This document shows, in pieces, positions 15,381 through 25,398 of a stretch of 32,784 nt of DNA (position 1 is its first letter; every line of letters starts with the position of its first letter). The DNA comes from Fidelibacterota bacterium (GTDB lineage Bacteria; Fidelibacterota; Marinisomatia; Marinisomatales; TCS55), in NCBI GenBank assembly GCA_022561485.1, contig JADFRD010000018.1, positions 1 to 32,784 on the forward strand, in the 5' to 3' direction. The position numbers were made by a program, and so were the translations under genes. The notes below the pieces were generated by a model. The model saw only the letters and a program-made list of their open reading frames with translations, was not told where the DNA came from and searched no databases.

Positions 15381-16475
15381 ATGGCGAATGTTTATGTAAT
15401 CGGCGCAGGGATGGTGGGCTGTGCCATGGCTTTGGATCTGGCGAATGATCATCAAATTCAATTGGCTGATTATCATTCGGTTAGACTTTCAGCAATACAA
15501 AAACGAAATTCCAGTATCATCACCGAACGGCTGGATGTTACCGATGAAAAATCACTGTTAAAATGGCTGGAACCCGCTGATATTATATTAATGGGTGTTC
15601 CCGGCCACTTGGGCTACCCAACATTGAAAACAGCTATCAGCGGAGGAAAAAATATTGTCGATATTTCTTTTGCTCCTGAAAATATTCTGGAGTTATCCCC
15701 GCTGGCTGAAAAAGCTGGTATTTCCGTAATTGTGGATGCCGGCGTGGCACCGGGAATCCCAAATTACATATTGGGCTATTATAATACCCTGATGGAAATT
15801 CAATCTTTTGAATATTTAGTGGGGGGATTGCCAAAATATCCAAGGCCCCCTTTTAATTATAAAGCGCCATTCTCCCCAATAGATGTGATTGAAGAATACA
15901 CCCGTCCCGCCAGGATGATGATTAACGGCAAGGTAGTTTCAAAACCGGCGCTTACTGAAATTGAGGTCATTGATTTCCCCGATGCTGGAAAATTAGAAGC
16001 ATTTAATACAGACGGATTGCGTTCTATCCTCACCACCATGAACCACATTCCCAATATGAAAGAAAAAACACTCCGTTACCCCGGACATGCGAAACTGATG
16101 AAGAGCTATCGCGATCAAGGTTTGTTTAATACATCTAATATTGAAAAAACATCAAAAAAATTATTCAAGGAATGGAAACTCGATAAAGATGAACCGGAAT
16201 TCACCATTATGGATATTATTATTAAAGGGAACGCTGATGGAAAAAAACAGGAAGTTAAATACCACTTATACGATGAGTATGACCCAAAAACAAAAACATC
16301 TTCCATGTCCAGGACAACTGGTTATACTGCTGCAGCCACGGTGAATCTGCTGCTAAACAACCTATGGACAGAACCGGGTGTATTCCCGCCTGAAATCGTT
16401 GGAAAAAAAGAAGGGTGTACACATTATATTTTGGATTACTTAAGAAAAAGAAACGTGCAAATCAATAAGCAGTAA
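15381..16475 (+). CDS. Saccharopine dehydrogenase-family oxidoreductase (lysine 6-dehydrogenase-like)
   Basis: This 364-residue protein has an N-terminal Rossmann fold (VYVIGAGMVG, with GAGMVG at residues 8-13) and the saccharopine-dehydrogenase C-terminal domain, ending in the typical SMSRTTGYTAAATVNLLL. The block VDAGVAPGIPNYILG is diagnostic of the family. Relatives act on lysine or carboxynorspermidine with NAD(P); lysine 6-dehydrogenase is the closest by feel, but substrate is not fixed by visible residues. The start has GAGAGA about six bases upstream. It is alone on its strand and ends at a strong terminator facing the SusD gene. Confidence 0.85.
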   Translation: MANVYVIGAGMVGCAMALDLANDHQIQLADYHSVRLSAIQKRNSSIITERLDVTDEKSLLKWLEPADIILMGVPGHLGYPTLKTAISGGKNIVDISFAPENILELSPLAEKAGISVIVDAGVAPGIPNYILGYYNTLMEIQSFEYLVGGLPKYPRPPFNYKAPFSPIDVIEEYTRPARMMINGKVVSKPALTEIEVIDFPDAGKLEAFNTDGLRSILTTMNHIPNMKEKTLRYPGHAKLMKSYRDQGLFNTSNIEKTSKKLFKEWKLDKDEPEFTIMDIIIKGNADGKKQEVKYHLYDEYDPKTKTSSMSRTTGYTAAATVNLLLNNLWTEPGVFPPEIVGKKEGCTHYILDYLRKRNVQINKQ

Positions 16476-16505
16476 AAAATAGTTAATGGTCACTTTTATT
16501 AAATG

Positions 16506-16534
16506 AAAAAGGGCTCCAAATGGAGCCCTTTTTT
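16506..16534. terminator. Bidirectional intrinsic terminator
   Basis: GGGCTCC (16511-16517) pairs with GGAGCCC (16522-16528) around a four-base loop. It is preceded by a run of A and followed by a run of six T, so it works on both strands. It ends the oxidoreductase on the plus strand and the susCD operon on the minus strand. Confidence 0.9.
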
Positions 16535-16572
16535 GATACTAAAGATGTTCCTAATTCAGATCATCAACCGTG

Positions 16573-17823
16573 TCATTCCGTTTCCGGAATTGGAAATACC
16601 ACTATTGCATCACCATCACGATCCAACGGTAGTTCAGATGTTCTGCCGTAATGACGCATATCCTGCAGGCGTTGGCCTTCAAAAAACAGGGAATAGCGTT
16701 TTTCATACAGAACTCTATCTTCTGCGTTGGCTGCGCTTGTGCCTGAATAATCGGCCAATCCGGCGGCAGCGCGAACGATATTCATATTTGCTTCTGCTGA
16801 TGAATAATCGCCAGTGCCAATGTAGGCTTCCGCCTGAAGAAGGATCAATTCTTCATTCCGGATGATTGGAATTGGATCGTAAGAACCGGCCCATACAGTG
16901 GGAGCCAGGAAACTTTCCAGATTATCGAATGTGATTGTTTCCGATCGGGACGTTACATTGCTGCTGTAACGAAGATCGCCATCTTCTGCATCTGCAATGT
17001 ATGACGGATGGACCATTAGTTTAATCACATCTGCATCTGATGCTTCAAACATTTCATTATCCTGATCATTCGCAGATGTGCTGAACACGTGGAAAACACC
17101 ATTGTCCAGATCACCGGATGCATCAAGGAAAGAATTCCCGAGAGCCGTTAAGGCAGTGCTGTAATCGCTTTGATGAACAGCAACGCGGGCTCTGAGGGCG
17201 CGATTGAACTGTGCAAAAGTCGATGGCGTATCAAAACCGTCAAAGCCAGTAGACAACGAGAATGAAAATGAACTTTCGCCAGAATTCAGATCACTGTATC
17301 CGCTATCCAACAGGTTTTCAATTTCGTCGAAAACTTCTGATTTTGAAGCAATAGCAACGCTTTTATCGCCATCATAGTTTAAGCGAGCACCATTTACATC
17401 GGTCAGGCTCAAAACACGCATCAATGCATATGCATGAAACGTTTTACCCACACCTGATGCACCGGCGTCACCGGATTCTGCCATATTCAAGCAATTCTGG
17501 ATTACTTTGTAATTAGCATTCCATGGGCGAACCGCTAAAAAACCACCAGGGTCAACAGGGCCGCGCATCAATTCACCGGTGTAACGAGGGTCAGCCGGTT
17601 CCAGGTAATAGGCTTCTCGTCCTACTACCAGAATATCCCTGAGATATACGCCTATATCAATGCGTAATCCGGCTTCTGCTCCTGTGACTAATGTTTGAAT
17701 CGTTGCTGTTTCATCCGTGGGGTTATTTGGATCCGGAAAATCCAGATCATCACATCCTACCCAAAATAAAACTGCTATCATGGGAAGGATCTTTATCATT
17801 GGTTTTAATCTAATTGATTTCAT
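16573..17823 (-). CDS. SusD/RagB-family outer-membrane lipoprotein
   Basis: This 416-residue SusD-like protein has a signal sequence with lipobox VLFWVGC followed by acidic residues, typical for surface-exposed lipoproteins in the FCB group. The C-terminal SusD domain is clear: PIIRNEELILLQAEAYIGTGDYSSAEANMNIVRAAAGL, then YEKRYSLFFEGQRLQDMRHYG and PIPETE at the end. SusD forms the lid on the SusC barrel and captures oligosaccharide or peptide ligands. The start at 17823 has GAGGAGG eight bases upstream. It is 17 bp downstream of SusC. No glycoside hydrolase or peptidase for polymer breakdown is nearby, so the ligand cannot be inferred. Confidence 0.95.
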   Translation of the reverse strand: MKSIRLKPMIKILPMIAVLFWVGCDDLDFPDPNNPTDETATIQTLVTGAEAGLRIDIGVYLRDILVVGREAYYLEPADPRYTGELMRGPVDPGGFLAVRPWNANYKVIQNCLNMAESGDAGASGVGKTFHAYALMRVLSLTDVNGARLNYDGDKSVAIASKSEVFDEIENLLDSGYSDLNSGESSFSFSLSTGFDGFDTPSTFAQFNRALRARVAVHQSDYSTALTALGNSFLDASGDLDNGVFHVFSTSANDQDNEMFEASDADVIKLMVHPSYIADAEDGDLRYSSNVTSRSETITFDNLESFLAPTVWAGSYDPIPIIRNEELILLQAEAYIGTGDYSSAEANMNIVRAAAGLADYSGTSAANAEDRVLYEKRYSLFFEGQRLQDMRHYGRTSELPLDRDGDAIVVFPIPETE

Positions 17824-17840
17824 TGTGTTATCCTCCTCAA

Positions 17841-20800
17841 TTAAATGCCGATTGACAGGTTAAAATAGAAACTCTTCGCTTGGGGGAAAGGCGCCGTGTC
17901 TACGGAACCGCCAACCGCTTCATTACCGAACTGACTCATTTCAGGACTTAAGCCTGTGTAATCTGTACCCATCCATATATTTCGTCCGGAAATACCCACT
18001 CGAAGATATGAAACACCAAGGGCATCCGATAGGTTTTTCGGAAGAGTGTAGTTTAAGTTTATTTCCCTGAGTATGGTGTAAGTTGTGGATCCGATATATG
18101 GCGCTGTTATACCGCCAAGAACCGCCAGCCGTTCTGCGCCATCACCGCTTTTTACTCCGTCTTCATCAAGATCAAGGCTTTTCTTGTCGTAATCTGCAGT
18201 AGTGCCACCCAGGTCATAGATCAGCTTCGCCAGATCAATAGCATGCCCGCCTTTCTTATGATCAATCAGAAAAGAGAACTCTACAGGACCAAACTTGAAG
18301 CTATTGAAGAAGGAAACCTGGAAATCAGGAGTTTCGTTACCCAACTCTACATGCTGATATATAGTATCTGCTGCATCAAACTTCTTTGGATCTCCTAAGT
18401 GTTTATACACTTTATAAATTGGATCATCATTTGCATCTAATTGCATTTCACTTCCAACTATTGCAGAGGGAGACCAACCTTCCTCAATTCTGTAGGTTCC
18501 CAGGAATGTAGCAAAACCACCGTAGTTATAGGGATCAACCGTCAACTTTGTTACTTCTGAACTGGTTGTATAATAATTGGTCCGGAATATCCAGTCCAAT
18601 CCACCCAGGCTCACCAGTTTGGTTGGATTCAATGTAACCGAAAGTTCAATTCCCTTCGTTTCCATTTCACCACCATTTTCCCAACTGGAACTGAATCCTG
18701 AGGAAGCGGGCATATCTACCAGTAAAATCAGGTCCGTAATATTCTGCGTATACATGGTTGCTTCCACAGAAGCAAAACCATCCATTATGGAGAAGTCAAC
18801 GCCAAATTCAGTTTCAACCGTCCGCTCCGGTTTAATATCCGGATTTCCTTTTACTGAGGAAGTCAGCAAGCCATTCACACCGCCAATATTTGACAGGTTC
18901 ATGGCTGAATACTTTGCGCTTGTGCTGGGCATATTCCCCGTTTCACCCCTGGCAAAGCGCAGCTTCAGGTTATCAAACAATCCGGCAACTTCACCGAATT
19001 GATAAGAAGCAGCCATCTTTGGATACCATTCCAAGTCTTCTGTATTACCCATGGTGCTGGATTTATCACCCCGGGCGCCAAAGGCCAAATAAATATTATC
19101 ACCGACGGATACTTCTTCCTGGATAAATATTCCTCTATCCTGTTGCTTCGTACGGGTATGATAAGCTTTTTGGGCACTGGCCTGATCTATATTTTGCTGG
19201 GTAGGAACCATGCCGGTTGCATGGACAAATACACTGTTTCTGTCCCGGGTTTCATATTGCTGACCCACAGTCGTGTTGAAGGACATACCGCTCATTTTCA
19301 TTTTATGAACCAAGTTCAAATATAGATTCGTATTCAAATTATCTGTAGTTGTCATGACCGATTGTCCTGCATCCGTTTTGCTTTCTTCAATCTGCAGGAA
19401 TGGAGGTGAAAACACTTTATTTTCCTGGTTATAGAAGTCGGCACCGGCCACAGCCACGAATTTCAGACTCTGGGTAGGTTGCTGGAAAATACTGTAATCA
19501 AATTGTAAAGAAGCCAACGCACGGTGCGTCAACTCATTATTCACAAAATATTCAGCTGTTTCCAGAGGGTTGGATGGGTTCGTTGGGTGAGTTGGAAAAC
19601 TTCCATCAGCATTTTGACGGATGTCAATAAAACTGGGTGTAAAGCCAATGGAAAATCCATAGGTAACGTTGGTATTATCGTTTCCGGTCACACCTCGGTC
19701 TGAGTTGGTTCTGATAATATTTGTTGAAATGGAAACCTTTGCTTTATCACTGAAGCGGTGATCTAGATTCACCCGGCCGGAGATTTTTTGATAACCGGTA
19801 TTTTTAATAATTCCGCCTTCATCCATATATTGACCGCTTATGTAGAACTGGGTTCTTTCATTACCGCCGACGGCGCTAAATGTATGTTCAACTAATCGAC
19901 CTGTTTCACCATAAAGAATACCTTCATAATCAAAATCGTTTTTGGCCCAATTGCCATTATCATCATTACCCAATGAAGCGATATCAGCTCCATATTGTTC
20001 TTCAGCCTCATCATATGTTTCAAATACACGGTGACCCATCTTTTTCAATAGTTCAGACGTTCCATATTGCGCTGAATAACTGAATTTGGTTTTACCGCCA
20101 CGACCTCGCTTGGTGTTGATAATGATTACACCATTGGATGCTTTGGCGCCGTAAAGGGCGGCTGCGCTGGCGCCTTTAAGTATTTCAATACTTGCGATAT
20201 CATTGGGGTTAATATCACCAATTCTGTTGGTGGGCTGGCCCTGCGGACGAGAACTACCGGCGCCTGTTGCTGCTGTAACAACGTCGATCCCGGATTGGTT
20301 GGCATCATTATTTACAATGATACCATCAATCACATACAGGGGCTGCGTGCTGCCGGTTAGTGTGGAAGAACCACGCAGATTCACATTAATTCCACCACCT
20401 GGTGCGCCTGTATTTCTGCGAATATTTACACCGGCAAATTTCCCGCTGAGGGCGCCATCTAATGTCTGGGTAGGAACATTCACCAGTTCATCGCCTGTAA
20501 TAACAGCAACTGCATTGGCGGCGTTTCGGCGTTTGACTGTAGTTGCCAGTCCGGTGACGACCACTTCATCTTGTCTTAACACATCCGTTTCAAGAGAGAT
20601 GTCAAGTACGTCTCCGTTGACAGTGATTTCCTGTGTTTTGTAACCAATATAAGCCACCATCAGGATATCTCCCGGATCCGCTTCTATGGAGAAAGCACCT
20701 CTGACATCTGTGGTGGTACCAATAAACGTACCTTTTACAAACACAGACGTTCCCACGAGCGGCTCACCCGTTTTTGCATCAGAAACCGTTCCCGAAACAG

Positions 20801-20858
20801 CACCAAAAGCTATTCCAACAGTCAACGATACAAACAGTATTGTTTTTAGGATGCGCAT
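17841..20858 (-). CDS. SusC/RagA-family TonB-dependent outer-membrane transporter
   Basis: This 1005-residue protein has a signal peptide (to about residue 20) and a CarboxypepD_reg-like domain (VSGTVSDAKTGEPLVGTSV, to about 95). Next come the TonB plug (ITGDELVNVPTQTLDGALSGKFAGV, GGINVNLRGSSTL, PLYVIDGIIVNND; about 110-250) and a 22-strand barrel ending FYFNLSIGI with the terminal aromatic signature. It imports bulky ligands across the outer membrane using TonB energy, with SusD as lid. It is somewhat short for a SusC but complete. The start follows AGGGGG by four bases. A short leader ORF with a perfect Shine-Dalgarno lies upstream (20891-20929). Confidence 0.96.
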   Translation of the reverse strand: MRILKTILFVSLTVGIAFGAVSGTVSDAKTGEPLVGTSVFVKGTFIGTTTDVRGAFSIEADPGDILMVAYIGYKTQEITVNGDVLDISLETDVLRQDEVVVTGLATTVKRRNAANAVAVITGDELVNVPTQTLDGALSGKFAGVNIRRNTGAPGGGINVNLRGSSTLTGSTQPLYVIDGIIVNNDANQSGIDVVTAATGAGSSRPQGQPTNRIGDINPNDIASIEILKGASAAALYGAKASNGVIIINTKRGRGGKTKFSYSAQYGTSELLKKMGHRVFETYDEAEEQYGADIASLGNDDNGNWAKNDFDYEGILYGETGRLVEHTFSAVGGNERTQFYISGQYMDEGGIIKNTGYQKISGRVNLDHRFSDKAKVSISTNIIRTNSDRGVTGNDNTNVTYGFSIGFTPSFIDIRQNADGSFPTHPTNPSNPLETAEYFVNNELTHRALASLQFDYSIFQQPTQSLKFVAVAGADFYNQENKVFSPPFLQIEESKTDAGQSVMTTTDNLNTNLYLNLVHKMKMSGMSFNTTVGQQYETRDRNSVFVHATGMVPTQQNIDQASAQKAYHTRTKQQDRGIFIQEEVSVGDNIYLAFGARGDKSSTMGNTEDLEWYPKMAASYQFGEVAGLFDNLKLRFARGETGNMPSTSAKYSAMNLSNIGGVNGLLTSSVKGNPDIKPERTVETEFGVDFSIMDGFASVEATMYTQNITDLILLVDMPASSGFSSSWENGGEMETKGIELSVTLNPTKLVSLGGLDWIFRTNYYTTSSEVTKLTVDPYNYGGFATFLGTYRIEEGWSPSAIVGSEMQLDANDDPIYKVYKHLGDPKKFDAADTIYQHVELGNETPDFQVSFFNSFKFGPVEFSFLIDHKKGGHAIDLAKLIYDLGGTTADYDKKSLDLDEDGVKSGDGAERLAVLGGITAPYIGSTTYTILREINLNYTLPKNLSDALGVSYLRVGISGRNIWMGTDYTGLSPEMSQFGNEAVGGSVDTAPFPQAKSFYFNLSIGI

Positions 20859-20890
20859 ATAGCCCCCTACATGTTGATTATTGTTTTAAA

Positions 20891-20929
20891 TTAATTTTTA
20901 AGTGGAGCTGGAAAAATATGGGTATCCAT
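20891..20929 (-). CDS. Putative leader peptide of susC (12 residues)
   Basis: Upstream of susC, AAGGAGGT (complement of 20936-20943) is six bases from an ATG opening a 12-codon frame, MDTHIFPAPLKN, ending in TAA at 20891. This is the strongest ribosome-binding site in the window, and it precedes a tiny ORF. The start codon falls inside a small hairpin TATGG-ATAC-CCATA, and CTCC at 20904-20907 (read on the minus strand) could pair with the Shine-Dalgarno. The stop is 32 bases before the susC ATG. It may couple or gate susC translation. There is no homology support for so short a peptide. Confidence 0.45.
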   Translation of the reverse strand: MDTHIFPAPLKN

Positions 20930-21009
20930 AGCTGCACCTCCTTGACTAACTCACTTGAAATTCTATTAATTTTATAACCAAATACAAGTAATTAATTAAA
21001 TATTTAATT

Positions 21010-22377
21010 TCAGCTTATGTAGACTGTTTTTATATTCACAAATTCGAGGATACCTTGCGCTGAAAGTTCCCGGCCATATCCCGAATTTTTTATCCCGCCA
21101 AAAGGAAGTCGTGGTTCCGAGCGTACGAAATTATTGACAAAACACACTCCTGCTTCCAGTAGATTTCTAGCGATAAATTCACCTTTTTCATCATCCCTCG
21201 TAAATACAGCCGCACCTAAACCAAACGGGGTATTATTCGCCAATTCGATTGCTTCTTTTTCATTTTCAGCAGAAATAATTGCCGCTACTGGTCCGAAGAG
21301 TTCTTCATCAAAGGCCGGCATTCCGGGAGATACATTCCCCAAAACGGTTACCGGGTAAAATGCTCCCGGAGTATTCGGAACGAAACCTCCTAATAATAGG
21401 TTTGCACCTTTTTTAATACTTTGTTCTACTTGTTTATGGATTTCATCCCTGGCTTGAATATTTACCATTGGACCAATATCAATTTCTTTTTCAAAAGGAT
21501 CACCAAATGTTCTATCTTTTAATTTCTCTAATAATATTTCCTGGAATTCATTTCGAATGGATTCAACAATAATATATCTTTTTGCGGCGATACAGCTTTG
21601 ACCTGTATTCAAAAAGCGTCCAGTGATGCACGCTGATACTGCTCGATTTAAATCCGCATCCTCTAATATAATATATGGATCACTCCCACCTAATTCCAAA
21701 ACTGTCTTTTTCAATGCAGCTCCGGCTTGAGACGCAACCGCTTTTCCTGCCGATGTGCTGCCGGTTAGAGTTACTGCTTTTACTCTGGGGTTGTTAATAA
21801 CATTTTGCACTTTACCCGAACCAATAACTAGTGTCCTAAAAACATTTTCAGGGAAACCGGCTTTTTTAAAAATCTCTTCTATGGCCAATGCGCTGCCTTG
21901 AACATTGGAAGCATGTTTCAATACACAAGCATTTCCAGCCATTAGCGTTGGAGCAGCAAAACGAAAGACTTGCCAGAATGGGAAATTCCACGGCATGACA
22001 GCCAATACGATACCGATTGGCTGATAAGAAATATAACTTTTTGATGCATCTGTTTCGATAATTTTGTCCGCTAAAATAGTTTCTGCATTTTCAGCATAAT
22101 AATCGCAAACCAGGGCGCATTTTTCAGCTTCTGCTTGTGCCTGTGCATTTGGCTTACCCATTTCCAGACTCATAATCCGACCATATTCTTCTTTATTGTT
22201 GCGCAGGATTTCTGCAGCATTTTTCATGAGTGCAGCTCTTTCAGAAAATGATCTTTCTTTCCAATCAGAGTATGCTGTATGTACATTTTCTAATATAGTG
22301 TATACTTCATTATTGCTCATTTCCTGATAGACAGCTATTTCATTACCATCCGCAGGATTTATTGATTTTAATGCCAT
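21010..22377 (-). CDS. NAD(P)-dependent aldehyde dehydrogenase, succinate-semialdehyde type
   Basis: This 455-residue ALDH has the catalytic cysteine C262 in NTGQSCIAAKR, the general base E228 in LELGGSDP, and N131 in MPWNFPFWQVFR. The last motif and overall length resemble the Sad (YneI) succinate-semialdehyde dehydrogenases, which oxidise succinate semialdehyde to succinate. Other short aldehydes are possible. The start has AGGA nine bases upstream, with a -10-like TATTAT about 28 bases upstream. It is divergent from gcvP over 99 bp and is separated from susC by 151 bp, so probably its own unit. Confidence 0.9.
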   Translation of the reverse strand: MALKSINPADGNEIAVYQEMSNNEVYTILENVHTAYSDWKERSFSERAALMKNAAEILRNNKEEYGRIMSLEMGKPNAQAQAEAEKCALVCDYYAENAETILADKIIETDASKSYISYQPIGIVLAVMPWNFPFWQVFRFAAPTLMAGNACVLKHASNVQGSALAIEEIFKKAGFPENVFRTLVIGSGKVQNVINNPRVKAVTLTGSTSAGKAVASQAGAALKKTVLELGGSDPYIILEDADLNRAVSACITGRFLNTGQSCIAAKRYIIVESIRNEFQEILLEKLKDRTFGDPFEKEIDIGPMVNIQARDEIHKQVEQSIKKGANLLLGGFVPNTPGAFYPVTVLGNVSPGMPAFDEELFGPVAAIISAENEKEAIELANNTPFGLGAAVFTRDDEKGEFIARNLLEAGVCFVNNFVRSEPRLPFGGIKNSGYGRELSAQGILEFVNIKTVYIS

Positions 22378-22476
22378 GAGTATTTTTCCTGTATTATTGT
22401 ATAATATCTTTTCGAATGTTTAGAATAAATTACCATAAATTGTTTAATTGATTTTACGTCTAGAATTGAACTATTA

Positions 22477-25302
22477 ATGACAAAATATTTACCTCCCACA
22501 GACTATTTCACTTCCCGGCACATCGGGCCGAACGAAGACGAAATCAAAGTCATGCTTAAAACTCTCGGCCTCTCTTCGTTGGATGAACTTGTTCAAAAAA
22601 CAATCCCTGCTGAAATATTGGGCGATAGTTTGATGGACATCTGTGAGCCGACAGATGAGTTCAGCACAATCAAACAATTAAGAAACATTGCCAAAAAAAA
22701 TACCATGTCACGATCCTATATTGGCATGGGATATACAGGTACGATCACTCCCCCGGTTATATTGAGAAACATTCTTGAAAATCCAGGATGGTATACCCAA
22801 TACACTCCTTATCAGGCAGAAATCAGTCAGGGCAGATTAGAAGCGCTTATTAATTTTCAAACAATGGTGTGTAATATGACGGGTATGGACATAGCCAATG
22901 CTTCGTTACTGGATGAAGCAACAGCCGCTGCAGAAGCCATGGCAATGATTGCCAGAATCAATCCAAAACGAAATCGTTTTTATATCTCTTCAACCTGTCA
23001 TCCCCAGACAATCGATGTTCTTAAAACGCGTGCAGAACCCATGGGAATTGAATTAATCATTGTGGATGAAGACAGTTTTATAATCGACGAGAACACACTC
23101 GGAGTATTGGTTCAGTATCCATCGACCGATGGCAGAATCACTGATTATACTGACTTGTGCAATAAAGCACATGAAGGTGGAGCCCTTGTTGCTGTTGCTG
23201 CAGATATATTGAGCCTCGCCATGCTAAAACCGCCTGGCGAATGGGGTGCTGATGTAGTGATCGGAAGCGCCCAGCGGTTTGGCGTGCCTATGGGGTATGG
23301 CGGTCCCCACGCAGCTTTTTTAGCGACCCATAAAAGATATGAACGGAAAGTCCCAGGCAGAATTATCGGCGTCTCAATCGATGTTCATGGGAATCCTGCA
23401 TACCGCATGGCGCTGCAAACACGGGAACAGCATATCCGCAGGGACAAGGCTACATCCAATATTTGTACAGCCCAAGTCCTGCTGGCTATTATGGCCGGCA
23501 TGTATGCAGTGTATTATGGCCCGCAAGGAATTAAGCGTATAGCGGAACGTATCAATTACCTAACTGCAGCTCTTGCGGGATCTCTTGAAAAAGCAGGGTT
23601 CGAAATTTTACACGACACCTTTTTTGATACTATCCGATTTAAAGCAGATTCCAGTTTTGTTCAAAAAGCAGAATCCGCCGGCATGTTACTGCGAAAATAT
23701 GACGATGGGACTTTGGGAATAACGCTCGATGAAACAACAACTTTAGAAGATATACATGATATTCTAAACATTTTCGATGCAAAATTTGATGCAGATGTTG
23801 GTGGAACAATTCCCGAGAATTTGAAGAGGATATCATCATATTTAGATCATCCTGTTTTTCATTCTTATCATTCCGAAACAGAAATGCTCAGGTATATATA
23901 TAAACTGCAGCAAAAAGACCTTTCGCTGGCAACCAGCATGATTCCACTTGGCTCATGCACCATGAAGCTCAATGCCACAACAGAAATGATGGGCATTACC
24001 TGGCCGGAATTTGCAAACATCCACCCTTTTGCACCGGCAGAGCACGTAGAGGGATATACACAGTTAATTGCAGAATTGGGTGGCTGGTTGTGTGAAATGA
24101 CAGGTTTTACAGGATATTCATTTCAGCCAAATTCCGGAGCTCAAGGTGAGTTTACAGGTCTAAAAGTTATTTCAGCGTATCATAAAGACAACGGAAATAA
24201 CCATCGCAATATTTGTCTAATCCCGGCATCGGCTCATGGTACGAATCCCGCCAGCGCTGTCATGAACGGGTTGAAAGTGGTGGTCGTAAAATGCGATGAC
24301 GGCGGCAATATTGATCTAAAGGATTTGAAAACAAAAGCTGAAATGCATTCAGAAAATCTCGCTGCATTTATGGTGACATATCCATCTACACATGGTGTGT
24401 TTGAAGCTGAAATAAAAGAGATGTGCAAAATGATCCACGATCATGGCGGACAGGTGTATTTAGACGGTGCCAATCTGAATGCCATGGTGGGTTTATGTAA
24501 ACCGGCTGATTTTGGCGCAGATGTATGCCATATTAATTTACATAAAACATTCTGCATTCCTCACGGCGGCGGCGGTCCTGGGATGGGGCCCATTTTTACC
24601 AAAGAACATCTTTCCCCTTATCTTCCGGATCATTCTATCATTTCAGCAAATGGAGAAAAAAATGTGCCTGCTGTATCTGCCGCTCCGTACGGAAGCGCAA
24701 GCATTTTACCCATCTCCTGGGCGTATATAAAAATGCTTGGCGGAGCCGGATTAAAAAAAGCAACACAGGTTGCCATCCTCAATGCGAATTACATGGCTAA
24801 ACGATTAAGTGAATATTTTGAAATTTTATACACAGGACAAAACGGCATGGTGGGTCATGAATTTATCCTTGATGCCAGACCGTTCCGGAAATCAAGCGGC
24901 ATTACCGATGAGGACATTGCCAAGCGGCTAATGGATTACGGGTTTCATGCCCCGACAATGTCTTTCCCTGTCCCGGGAACGCTGATGATTGAACCTACGG
25001 AAAGTGAGAGTAAAGCAGAACTCGATCGGTTCTGTCGGGCATTAATACAAATCAAAGATGAAATAATATCTGTCGAAACTGGAAAATTTGATAGAGAAGA
25101 CAATGTATTAAAGAATGCGCCGCACACGGCACTTCATATTTCATCTGATGACTGGTCACATCCGTATTCTAGAGCATTGGCAGCTTATCCGGCTGAATGG
25201 ACTAAAGATTCAAAATTCTGGCCAGCAGTCGGACGCATTGACAATGCATTTGGTGATCGTAATCTGGTGTGCACTTGTCCGCCTATTGAAGAATACGAAT
25301 AA
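22477..25302 (+). CDS. gcvP: Glycine dehydrogenase (decarboxylating), P-protein, single chain
   Basis: This 941-residue protein is the fused P-protein of the glycine cleavage system. The N-terminal half starts [18 protein letters not shown] and has the inactive lobe. The C-terminal half carries the PLP lysine K690 in [18 protein letters not shown], along with [11 protein letters not shown] and [10 protein letters not shown]. It decarboxylates glycine and passes the aminomethyl group to the lipoyl arm of GcvH. The C-terminus [14 protein letters not shown] is standard. The partners gcvT and gcvH are not in the window. There is no Shine-Dalgarno; TAGAAT at 22461-22466 would give a start of transcription within about five bases of the ATG. 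Confidence 0.97.
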   Translation: MTKYLPPTDYFTSRHIGPNEDEIKVMLKTLGLSSLDELVQKTIPAEILGDSLMDICEPTDEFSTIKQLRNIAKKNTMSRSYIGMGYTGTITPPVILRNILENPGWYTQYTPYQAEISQGRLEALINFQTMVCNMTGMDIANASLLDEATAAAEAMAMIARINPKRNRFYISSTCHPQTIDVLKTRAEPMGIELIIVDEDSFIIDENTLGVLVQYPSTDGRITDYTDLCNKAHEGGALVAVAADILSLAMLKPPGEWGADVVIGSAQRFGVPMGYGGPHAAFLATHKRYERKVPGRIIGVSIDVHGNPAYRMALQTREQHIRRDKATSNICTAQVLLAIMAGMYAVYYGPQGIKRIAERINYLTAALAGSLEKAGFEILHDTFFDTIRFKADSSFVQKAESAGMLLRKYDDGTLGITLDETTTLEDIHDILNIFDAKFDADVGGTIPENLKRISSYLDHPVFHSYHSETEMLRYIYKLQQKDLSLATSMIPLGSCTMKLNATTEMMGITWPEFANIHPFAPAEHVEGYTQLIAELGGWLCEMTGFTGYSFQPNSGAQGEFTGLKVISAYHKDNGNNHRNICLIPASAHGTNPASAVMNGLKVVVVKCDDGGNIDLKDLKTKAEMHSENLAAFMVTYPSTHGVFEAEIKEMCKMIHDHGGQVYLDGANLNAMVGLCKPADFGADVCHINLHKTFCIPHGGGGPGMGPIFTKEHLSPYLPDHSIISANGEKNVPAVSAAPYGSASILPISWAYIKMLGGAGLKKATQVAILNANYMAKRLSEYFEILYTGQNGMVGHEFILDARPFRKSSGITDEDIAKRLMDYGFHAPTMSFPVPGTLMIEPTESESKAELDRFCRALIQIKDEIISVETGKFDREDNVLKNAPHTALHISSDDWSHPYSRALAAYPAEWTKDSKFWPAVGRIDNAFGDRNLVCTCPPIEEYE

Positions 25303-25336
25303 CTTTGGATTATAATAAACAATAAAAAAATTAATT

Positions 25337-25364
25337 TGTACAGTATATTGTACAGTATTGTACA
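25337..25364. promoter_or_regulatory. Operator of the Phd/PIN toxin-antitoxin module (three TGTACA)
   Basis: Three perfect TGTACA hexamers lie at 25337, 25349 and 25359, spaced 12 and 10 bp. The last ends 34 bases before the antitoxin start. This is the same core found before yefM in this window, and marks the likely autorepression site of the Phd-type antitoxin. Confidence 0.75.
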
Positions 25365-25398
25365 TTCAACTGTGTTTAATTAACAACAGGAGTTTATT

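Noticed and set aside
18577..19002. Plus-strand open frame inside susC, and similar frames at 20203-20643 and 18999-19325
   Set aside because: They are antisense shadows of a well-supported 1005-residue SusC.
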